Source: Tabrizicola aquatica
GTDB lineage: Bacteria; Pseudomonadota; Alphaproteobacteria; Rhodobacterales; Rhodobacteraceae
Reading direction: 5' to 3'
Assembly: GCF_002900975.1 (NCBI RefSeq)
Contig: NZ_PJON01000002.1
Location: 496,001 to 560,000 of the forward strand
Length of the DNA stretch: 64,000 nt
In this document: positions 37,656 through 44,739 of the stretch, piece by piece
Numbering within the stretch: position 1 is the stretch's first letter
Layout of the letters: each line of letters starts with the position of its first letter
Notes under the pieces: generated by a model
Told to the model about the DNA's origin: nothing
Databases searched by the model: none
Seen by the model: the letters and a program-made list of their open reading frames with translations, nothing else
Translations under genes and position numbers: made by a program

Positions 37656-37930
37656 CCATGCGCTACGCCCTGATCTGTCTGGACAAACCCAACGCCCTGC
37701 AAACCCGCGTGGAAAACCGCGCCGCGCATCTGGAGTATATCCAGGCGACCGGCGTGGTCGAGCAGGCCGGCCCCTTCATCGACGCGGCGGGGCAGATGTG
37801 CGGCAGCCTTTTGATCCTGGGCGTCGGGTCCAAGGCCGAGGCCGAGGCCTGGGCGGCGAATGACCCCTATGCCAAGGCGGGGCTGTTCCAGTCGGTGATG
37901 ATCCAGGAATGGAAGCGGGTGATCGGATGA
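37652..37930 (+). CDS. YciI-like protein
   Basis: A 92-residue YCII-domain protein (ferredoxin-like fold). Family features are MRYALICLDKPNALQTR at the N-terminus, LEYIQATGVVEQAGPFID, GSLLILGVGSKAEAEAWAANDPYAKAGLF, with the His/Asp pair (His28-like RAAHLEY; NDPY) that forms the putative active site. Some YciI proteins are hydrolytic dehalogenases of aromatic compounds; most are unassigned. It overlaps gpsA and the EVE-domain gene by four bases on each side, forming a tightly coupled operon. Confidence 0.9.
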   Translation: MTMRYALICLDKPNALQTRVENRAAHLEYIQATGVVEQAGPFIDAAGQMCGSLLILGVGSKAEAEAWAANDPYAKAGLFQSVMIQEWKRVIG

Positions 37931-38346
37931 GCTTCTGGTTGTTCAAGTCCGAGCCGGACGTCTGGGGCTGGGACCACCAGGTTGCCAAGGGCGACGAGGG
38001 CGAAGAGTGGCATGGCGTGCGCAACTATCAGGCGCGCAACAACATGCGGGCGATGCAGATTGGCGACCGGGGGTTCTTCTACCACTCGAACATCGGGAAA
38101 GAGATCGTCGGCATTGTGGAGGTCTGCCGCGAAAGCAGCCCCGACAGCACGACCGATGACCCGCGCTGGGACTGCGTCTGGATCAAGGCGGTAAAGCCCC
38201 TGAAACGGGCGATCAGCCTGGAAGAGGCCAAGGTGACCCCCGGGCTGGAGAAGATGGTGCTGGTGAACAACACCCGCCTTTCGGTCCAGCCGGTCAGCGC
38301 CGAGGAATGGGAGATCATCTGCCGGCTGGGCGAGGTAGAGCCCTAG
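37927..38346 (+). CDS. EVE-domain protein
   Basis: A 139-residue EVE (PUA-like) protein. FWLFKSEPDVWGWDHQ (about 3-18) and EWHGVRNYQARNNMRAMQIGD (quoted over its length in part) with FFYHSN are the diagnostic hydrophobic cage segments that in this superfamily recognise modified bases in DNA or RNA. In alphaproteobacteria it is usually a free-standing housekeeping gene of unknown target, as here, last in tsaD-gpsA-yciI-EVE. The ATG at 37927 overlaps the yciI stop (ATGA). Confidence 0.93.
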   Translation: MSFWLFKSEPDVWGWDHQVAKGDEGEEWHGVRNYQARNNMRAMQIGDRGFFYHSNIGKEIVGIVEVCRESSPDSTTDDPRWDCVWIKAVKPLKRAISLEEAKVTPGLEKMVLVNNTRLSVQPVSAEEWEIICRLGEVEP

Positions 38347-38349
38347 GGC

Positions 38350-38571
38350 CTAGCCGCGAATCGGCGGGGTGATCTCGCCCGGGGGTGGGTTGATCGGGTC
38401 TTGCGCCGGGATCGGGCGGGGGTCTGGCATTGGGTCGGGAAAGCTGTCCGGCGGCGGATCGTCGCCGGGGACTGGCAGGTCGGGGCCGGGATCGGGCAGG
38501 TCCGGGTTCGGGGTGCCGGGCTGCGAGCCGGGTTGGATGTCGGGTTGATCGCCCGGGTCTTGGCGTCCCAT
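38350..38571 (-). CDS. Small proline/aspartate-rich protein in GSR island
   Basis: A 73-residue, highly acidic and Pro-rich protein (DPGPDLPVPGDDPPPDSF) without Cys or hydrophobic core, hence probably disordered. The ORF is believable because AGGAG sits at good spacing and a palindromic GGAAC-N16-GGTT element (38600-38629) begins 26 bases upstream of the expected transcript start. Gene function is unknown; its promoter places it in the general stress regulon. It converges on the EVE gene. Confidence 0.65.
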   Translation of the reverse strand: MGRQDPGDQPDIQPGSQPGTPNPDLPDPGPDLPVPGDDPPPDSFPDPMPDPRPIPAQDPINPPPGEITPPIRG

Positions 38572-38598
38572 CGGATGCTCCTGTCGCTGGGGTGAGGG

Positions 38599-38630
38599 GG
38601 GAACAACCGGCGCGGGCGCCGGTTGTTCCC
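38599..38630. promoter_or_regulatory. Perfect palindrome carrying EcfG-type promoters in both directions
   Basis: Fifteen-base arms GGGAACAACCGGCGC and GCGCCGGTTGTTCCC flank a GG spacer. Each strand therefore reads GGAAC-N16-GGTT. The minus-strand reading fits the Pro-rich gene (start 38571). The same DNA can also fold as a terminator-like hairpin for the PRC-barrel gene that ends at 38642, but no T-run follows. Confidence 0.7.
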
Positions 38631-38641
38631 GCCTTGCGGTC

Positions 38642-38938
38642 CTAGTCGTGGTGTTCCGGCAGGTCCTTCAACTGGTCCTTGGTCCAGGCGGTGACGCCAT
38701 GCACCTGCCCGGACTGGTCGCGCATCATGTCGAGTTGGTCGAGCGCCAGTTGCACCCGTTTCGAGCCGATCCCCAGGAAACCGCCCACGTCGATCACCAC
38801 CCGCATCGAAGCGGCGCTGTGGTGGACGTGGTCGATCGTACCCAGCTTGTTGTCGTCGTGGTCATAGACCGGCGCGCCGACCAGGATCTCGTCGGTCAGC
38901 TCGGCCGGGGTCAGCGGGACGTGGCTTGAGTGGTCCAT
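38642..38938 (-). CDS. PRC-barrel domain protein
   Basis: A 98-residue cytoplasmic protein with a single PRC-barrel: ELTDEILVGAPVYDHDDNKLG, then VVIDVGGFLGIGSKRVQLAL, closing with WTKDQLKDLPEHHD. The same VDVGGFLGIG block occurs in the larger PRC protein at 58.7 kb. PRC-barrels are small beta-barrels found in ribosome maturation factor RimM, photosynthetic reaction-centre H subunit and many stress proteins. GGAGG precedes the ATG; a GGAAC-N17-CGTT promoter lies at 38964-38989. Confidence 0.85.
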   Translation of the reverse strand: MDHSSHVPLTPAELTDEILVGAPVYDHDDNKLGTIDHVHHSAASMRVVIDVGGFLGIGSKRVQLALDQLDMMRDQSGQVHGVTAWTKDQLKDLPEHHD

Positions 38939-38963
38939 TCTGTCCTCCTTTTTCAGCTTGGGA

Positions 38964-38989
38964 AACGCGGGCGGGACCGCGCCGGTTCC
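38964..38989 (-). promoter_or_regulatory. EcfG-type promoter for PRC-barrel gene
   Basis: Minus strand: GGAAC (38989-38985), 17-base spacer, CGTT (38967-38964). The gene starts 26 bases further on. Confidence 0.8.
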
Positions 38990-39001
38990 GGGGTCGGGCC
39001 G

Positions 39002-39027
39002 GGAACAACGGCGGCCAAGCGGAAGTT
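39002..39027 (+). promoter_or_regulatory. EcfG-type promoter for small membrane protein gene
   Basis: GGAAC (39002-39006), 17-base spacer, AGTT (39024-39027), 41 bases before the ATG at 39068. It is divergent from the promoter at 38964-38989. Confidence 0.7.
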
Positions 39028-39067
39028 GACCGACACCGTTGATCCCCGCCGCAAGGGACCCCCGCCG

Positions 39068-39313
39068 ATGAAACCGCAGCCCAGCCTTCCCCGCCTTTTG
39101 CGCTTTATGCTGAAGCACTTTGGCAATGGCGCGGTGTTGGGGCTGGTCCTGGGTGAGGGCCTGCTGTGGTGGGATGTGCTGGGCCTGCGCCAACTGGTCG
39201 TGCTGGCCGAGGCTGGCGCGTTCCTGACGGCGGCGTTCTTCGCCTATGCGGCGATGCTGTTCGGCACCGTCGCGATGTGCGTCGCTGTGATGAACCTGGG
39301 CGAGAGGGACTAG
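39068..39313 (+). CDS. Small membrane protein in GSR island
   Basis: An 81-residue protein with two likely membrane helices (about 20-42 and 44-74; AVLGLVLGEGLLWWDVLGL and VVLAEAGAFLTAAFFAYAAML, quoted in part). Not recognised. A stress-type promoter precedes it. Its stop overlaps the convergent DUF3008 gene by four bases. Confidence 0.6.
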   Translation: MKPQPSLPRLLRFMLKHFGNGAVLGLVLGEGLLWWDVLGLRQLVVLAEAGAFLTAAFFAYAAMLFGTVAMCVAVMNLGERD

Positions 39314-39492
39314 TCCTTCTTCTCGGGCAGGTTCTTGCGCTTGGTCGCGGCGAGATCCTCAAGCTCTTTTTCGGACATGCTGTCGACCATCTGGCGCGAG
39401 GCGCCTTTCAGGTCCTGCTTCTCGGCTTCGCCGCGTTTGGCGGCAAGGGCAGCGCCGGCGGCCTTTTGCTGGGCTTTGGACTTGGCGGGCAT
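39310..39492 (-). CDS. DUF3008 family small protein
   Basis: A 60-residue, highly charged helical protein (MPAKSKAQQKAAGAALAAKR...LEDLAATKRKNLPEKK). The N-terminus PAKSKAQQKAAGAALAAKRG is diagnostic of DUF3008, a short stress-associated family found widely in alphaproteobacteria. GAAAGGA precedes the ATG. It is the third gene of a minus-strand unit with the LLM oxidoreductase and a 57-residue protein that starts at the promoter 40702-40727. Confidence 0.85.
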   Translation of the reverse strand: MPAKSKAQQKAAGAALAAKRGEAEKQDLKGASRQMVDSMSEKELEDLAATKRKNLPEKKD

Positions 39493-39521
39493 GTGGGTTC
39501 CTTTCGGATTAGTGGGTCGGG

Positions 39522-40502
39522 TCAGTGGGCGGCGGTGGCGGCGGGGTCGCGCAGCTGGGGCAGGACGCGGGCGCCGAAGGTGTCGATGAACGCCTCCTGG
39601 TTGCGGGTGACGCAATGCAGGTGGACCGTGTCGGCCAGGGCGGCCAGGGCGGCGATCCGGTCGCGGTGCCAGCCCAGGTCGGACGAGATGTCGATGCGTT
39701 TGCGCAGCGCCTGGGGCGTGACCAGTTGGGCGACCTGGTCGAAATCCGCGGGACGGCGCAGGTCCCAGGCGACCTCGCCGCCGACGATGGCGGGGGCCCA
39801 TTGGTCCATCGCGCCGGCCAGCGCGGCGTCATCGGTTTCGTCCCAGGCCAATGCGTGCTGGATGTGGATTGGCTTGCCCTCACCCCCCGCGTTGCGGAAG
39901 GCGGTGACGACGCGGGCGACGGAGTCGAAGTCGCCGCCCACTGTCAGCAGGCCATCGGCCCAGCCCGCCACCAGCGCCGCCGTTTCCGGCGAGACCGCCG
40001 CGCCGAACAGCGGCACGGGGGTTGCGGGGCGCGAGTAGAGCCGGGCCTCGACCAGGGTGATGCGGCCGCGGTGGGTGACGGTTTCCCCGGCCAGAAGCGC
40101 GCGGATCAGCAGGGCACATTCCTGCAGCCGGGCGTTGCGTTCGGCCTTTTCGGGCCAGTGCTGGCCCAGGATCGCCTCGTTGATCGCCTCGCCGCTGCCA
40201 AGGGCCAGCCAGACGCGGCCGGGGAACATCTCGCCCAGGGTGGCGGCGGCCTGGGCGATGATCGCGGGGTGGTAGCGATAGCCGGGGGCCGAGATCAGGC
40301 CGATGGGAAAGCGCGTTGCTTGCAGGGCGGCCCCGATCCAGGACCAGGCAAAGCCGGACTGGCCTTGCCGCTCGCTCCACGGGTGGAAGTGGTCCGAGGA
40401 TTTGGCGGCGGCAAAGCCTGCGGCCTCGGCCTGCTGCACCAGCCGGAGCAGATGCGACGGCGCGAACTGTTCATGCGAGGCGTGAAAGCCGATCCGGCTC
40501 AT
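39522..40502 (-). CDS. LLM-class FMN-dependent oxidoreductase (TIGR03885-like)
   Basis: A 326-residue flavin-dependent oxidoreductase of the luciferase-like monooxygenase superfamily (TIM barrel). IGFHASHEQFAPSHLLRLV at the start, KSSDHFHPWSERQGQSGFAW (about 38-57) and LALGSGEAINE (about 105-115) match the TIGR03885/F420-glucose-6-phosphate-dehydrogenase-like group. Substrate unknown; in the GSR context it may detoxify oxidised metabolites. It overlaps the tiny gene upstream by four bases (ATGA) and precedes the DUF3008 gene by 29 bases. Confidence 0.85.
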   Translation of the reverse strand: MSRIGFHASHEQFAPSHLLRLVQQAEAAGFAAAKSSDHFHPWSERQGQSGFAWSWIGAALQATRFPIGLISAPGYRYHPAIIAQAAATLGEMFPGRVWLALGSGEAINEAILGQHWPEKAERNARLQECALLIRALLAGETVTHRGRITLVEARLYSRPATPVPLFGAAVSPETAALVAGWADGLLTVGGDFDSVARVVTAFRNAGGEGKPIHIQHALAWDETDDAALAGAMDQWAPAIVGGEVAWDLRRPADFDQVAQLVTPQALRKRIDISSDLGWHRDRIAALAALADTVHLHCVTRNQEAFIDTFGARVLPQLRDPAATAAH

Positions 40503-40672
40503 GCCTTGGGGTCCTTGGCCTTGGTGGTATCGGCAGGGGGAACGACCTTGGCGGGGTTTGCCACGTTGAACTCCTCGGGCCGATGGGGCGAGCCTTCGTG
40601 GTCGTCCTGGGCATTCTGGCGGTCCAAGGGCGGGGTGCGCTTTTCGGCGGCTGGCTTGGGTTCGTTGGGCAT
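40499..40672 (-). CDS. 57-residue hypothetical protein, first gene of an EcfG-type operon
   Basis: A short, hydrophilic, Pro-rich protein (MPNEPKPAAEKRTPPLDRQN at its start; VPPADTTKAKDPKA at its end), predicted disordered. Its TGA overlaps the LLM oxidoreductase ATG (ATGA), AGGA lies upstream, and a GGAAC-N17-GGTT promoter is 30 bases before the ATG, so it is very probably translated although short. No function can be assigned. Confidence 0.7.
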   Translation of the reverse strand: MPNEPKPAAEKRTPPLDRQNAQDDHEGSPHRPEEFNVANPAKVVPPADTTKAKDPKA

Positions 40673-40701
40673 GGGCGCGGTCCTGATCGTTGCGCCGGGT
40701 C

Positions 40702-40727
40702 AACCGGAAGGCGCGCGGAAAGGTTCC
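40702..40727 (-). promoter_or_regulatory. EcfG-type promoter for the 57-aa/LLM/DUF3008 operon
   Basis: Minus strand: GGAAC (40727-40723), 17-base spacer, GGTT (40705-40702). Its -35 is part of the palindrome GTTCCCGCGGGAAC shared with the opposite promoter. Confidence 0.85.
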
Positions 40728-40731
40728 CGCG

Positions 40732-40756
40732 GGAACATCGCGGCGGCGGGATGGTT
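40732..40756 (+). promoter_or_regulatory. EcfG-type promoter for the 24-residue membrane peptide gene
   Basis: GGAAC (40732-40736), 16-base spacer, GGTT (40753-40756), 48 bases before the ATG at 40804. Back-to-back with 40702-40727. Confidence 0.85.
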
Positions 40757-40803
40757 GGGGTGTTGTGGCGGGGAGTGTCCGTCGCCGGAACCCGGAGGTT
40801 GCC

Positions 40804-40878
40804 ATGAACGGTATCATCTATCTTGTCGGCCTGGTGGTCGTGGTCCTGGCCGTGCTGTCGTTCTTCGGCCTGAGCTGA
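40804..40878 (+). CDS. 24-residue hydrophobic membrane peptide
   Basis: MNGIIYLVGLVVVVLAVLSF then FGLS: almost the whole peptide is one membrane helix with no charged residue. CCGGAGG precedes the ATG and a textbook EcfG-type promoter lies upstream, so this is a dedicated gene rather than a chance frame. Its stop abuts the stop of the convergent glycosylase gene. It may be a membrane stress peptide of the kind that modulates a larger membrane complex, or a toxin-like peptide; no antitoxin RNA was identified. Confidence 0.7.
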   Translation: MNGIIYLVGLVVVVLAVLSFFGLS

Positions 40879-41418
40879 CTAGGGGAACGGCCGGCTAAGC
40901 CCCCGCGCGCCGGCCAGACCAAAGCGCCAGGGCAGGTCAGCGGCGCGGGTGATGCCGATGCGGGGGCCGGTCAGCAGGTCTGGTTCCTGACCGGCTGGTG
41001 TCAGGTGGAACTCGCCCCCGTCGAAGGGCTTGCCGCTGTCCAGCAGCGAAAGGCCAAGCGCCTGGCCGATCCGGCCGGGGCCGGCCGCAAGGAGCGGGCT
41101 GGTTTCCGGCAATCCGCGCCGCAGGGCCATGGTGGGGGTGCCAATCTCGGGGCACAGGGCGCGGATCAGGACAGCCTCGCCAGGGCGGCCGACGACGTTC
41201 AGGCACAGGTGCAGGCCGTAGGACAGGTAGACGTAGACCGTGCCGGGCGGGCCGAACATGGCGGCGTTGCGGGCGGTCCGGCCGCGAAAGCTGTGCGAGG
41301 CAGGGTCGTCGCGGCCATAGGCCTCGGTTTCCAGGATGGTGCCGCCGGTTCCGCGCACCACCAGGCGGGCGCCGACCAGGGCGCGGGCTAGGTCGGTGAT
41401 GTCACGGTCGAAGGTCAT
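40879..41418 (-). CDS. DNA-3-methyladenine glycosylase (AAG/MPG family)
   Basis: A 179-residue base-excision repair enzyme that removes 3-methyladenine and other alkylated purines. Recognised from ETEAYGRDDPASHSFRGRTARNAAMFGPPGTVYVYLSYG (split here as ETEAYGRDDPASHSFRGRT and MFGPPGTVYVYLSYGLH), including the catalytic Glu and the intercalating Tyr region, and LLAAGPGRIGQAL. No EcfG-type promoter was found directly upstream on its strand; it lies inside the stress island and fits with the DNA-repair genes further on. Confidence 0.92.
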   Translation of the reverse strand: MTFDRDITDLARALVGARLVVRGTGGTILETEAYGRDDPASHSFRGRTARNAAMFGPPGTVYVYLSYGLHLCLNVVGRPGEAVLIRALCPEIGTPTMALRRGLPETSPLLAAGPGRIGQALGLSLLDSGKPFDGGEFHLTPAGQEPDLLTGPRIGITRAADLPWRFGLAGARGLSRPFP

Positions 41419-41443
41419 GGAACTGTGGGTGGCGTGGTGGGTT
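41419..41443 (+). promoter_or_regulatory. EcfG-type promoter for the 88-residue protein gene
   Basis: GGAAC (41419-41423), 16-base spacer, GGTT (41440-41443), 29 bases before the ATG at 41472; a second GGAAC at 41454 has no matching -10. Confidence 0.7.
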
Positions 41444-41471
41444 GGGATGCAAAGGAACAGGGAGGCGGGCG

Positions 41472-41738
41472 ATGAATACGGACACCGGACATATGGGGCA
41501 GGGCGCGTTGGAAGGGCGGCTGCTGGCGCATCGTCGCCTGCTGGCGCTGATCCTGCAATCGCTGCCCGACCCCCGGCGCGAGGCGCTGCACGACTGGCTG
41601 GTCGGCCGCTCTATCCTGCATGACGGGCAAGAGGACCCCGGCGCCGTCCCGACCGAGGCCAATGCGATCGCTCTGGCCGTGGCGGACGAATACCGGCTGC
41701 TGGCGGACATGCTGGGAAACAGCGGTCCGGTCAGTTGA
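41472..41738 (+). CDS. Hypothetical 88-residue protein in GSR island
   Basis: A soluble alpha-helical protein with no recognised family: EGRLLAHRRLLALILQSL, ALHDWLVGRSILHDGQEDPG and EANAIALAVADEYRLLADML. GGGAGG precedes the ATG, and an EcfG-type promoter precedes that. Its stop overlaps by eight bases the stop of the convergent receiver/sigma-2-like gene, making it a candidate partner or antisense influence on that gene. Function unknown. Confidence 0.65.
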   Translation: MNTDTGHMGQGALEGRLLAHRRLLALILQSLPDPRREALHDWLVGRSILHDGQEDPGAVPTEANAIALAVADEYRLLADMLGNSGPVS

Positions 41739-42300
41739 ACAGGTGATGCGCCCGGGCGGCCAGGGCCTTTTCCATCAACTGGTGCAGCCAGCCCGCCAGC
41801 GAGGTCACGCCAGAGAGGTCGGTTTCTTCCTGCAGGGCCAGAAGTAGCGTCGCCTCGACCAGGCGGTCGGCGGCCAGCGGGTCCGAGACCATGAGGCGGG
41901 CGGAAACGCGCAAACGGGGTAGCACCTCGTCCACCGTGGTGTCGTAGCGGTCCAGCGTCATCTCGGCCATGTCCACCGCCTCCAGCGCGGAGCAGGGTTT
42001 GCCCAGGCGGGGAACCTCGGCAAAGCGGGCGGGGATCTGGGCCATGTCGATGCCCGAGTAAAAGACAAACGGCACGCGGGCGCGCATCAGGTTGTCGGCC
42101 AGCCGAAACACCTGTTGTCCACGCAGGTTGACGTCCAGAACGGCCAGATCGGCGCCGAAGGCATGACATTCGGCCGCTTCCAGGGTTGGGAAGGGGCCAA
42201 GGATGTCGGCTTTGGCGCTGCGGAAATGGTCTGCGAGCATCCAGGCGCTGAGGTGATCGTCTTCAGCGATCAGAATTCGTTTGCCGACCAGTTGCCGCAT
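41731..42300 (-). CDS. Receiver-domain protein with C-terminal sigma-2-like region
   Basis: A 189-residue protein. Residues 1-118 are a CheY-like receiver: acidic pair D14/D15, phospho-acceptor D56 (LAVLDVNLRG), S82 (FYSG) and K101 (LGKPCS). Residues 127-158 align without a gap to residues 9-40 of the EcfG sigma factor encoded at 53.5 kb, with 12 of 32 identical (e.g. P, LR, AR, D-LV, TLL-A), and WLHQLM matches WLFTIM further on. Classical PhyR has sigma-like domains first and the receiver last; here the order is reversed and only a sigma-2 equivalent is present. Inference: a sigma-mimic that titrates NepR when phosphorylated. No EcfG-type promoter was found upstream. Confidence 0.8.
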   Translation of the reverse strand: MRQLVGKRILIAEDDHLSAWMLADHFRSAKADILGPFPTLEAAECHAFGADLAVLDVNLRGQQVFRLADNLMRARVPFVFYSGIDMAQIPARFAEVPRLGKPCSALEAVDMAEMTLDRYDTTVDEVLPRLRVSARLMVSDPLAADRLVEATLLLALQEETDLSGVTSLAGWLHQLMEKALAARAHHLFN

Positions 42301-42512
42301 GTGACCTGCCCATTCCTGACGGTGCCAGACACCCTGGCTAACGGTGCCCGGAGTGGCCGGGCCTTGTGTGCAAATATGTGGATGAAATGTGAGTCCCCGC
42401 AACCCATTGGCGGAAAAACTGCCGATTTCTTGGGATTTCGGCAGAAGTTGGCCGATTGCCGGGCGTCAGCGCAGACCGTCCTGCGCGCAAGGTGCCGCGA
42501 AATTCGGCATCG

Positions 42513-42538
42513 GGAACAATAGACCGCCGGCCCGGGTT
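42513..42538 (+). promoter_or_regulatory. EcfG-type promoter for katE
   Basis: GGAAC (42513-42517), 17-base spacer, GGTT (42535-42538), 33 bases before the catalase ATG. The remaining gap 42301-42512 shows a 7-base inverted repeat (CTGCCGA / TCGGCAG near 42419-42445) and no gene. Confidence 0.85.
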
Positions 42539-42570
42539 TGAACAGACTCACCCCGTTGCCAGGAGTCGAC

Positions 42571-44673
<2,103 letters not shown>

Positions 44674-44679
44674 CCGCAG

Positions 44680-44704
44680 GGAACAATCGTCCTGCCCGCG
44701 CATT
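44680..44704 (+). promoter_or_regulatory. Weak EcfG-type promoter candidate for treZ
   Basis: GGAAC (44680-44684), 16-base spacer, CATT (44701-44704). The -10 deviates from NGTT; a CATT -10 at the same spacing occurs before the sigma factor gene. 36 bases before the ATG. Confidence 0.4.
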
Positions 44705-44739
44705 GACAATGGCAAGGTCAGCACGGGGGCAGAAGGATC

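Noticed and set aside
42301-42512. EcfG-type promoter for the receiver/sigma-2-like gene
   Set aside because: No GGAAC occurs on the minus strand within this gap; the gene seems not to be under EcfG control.
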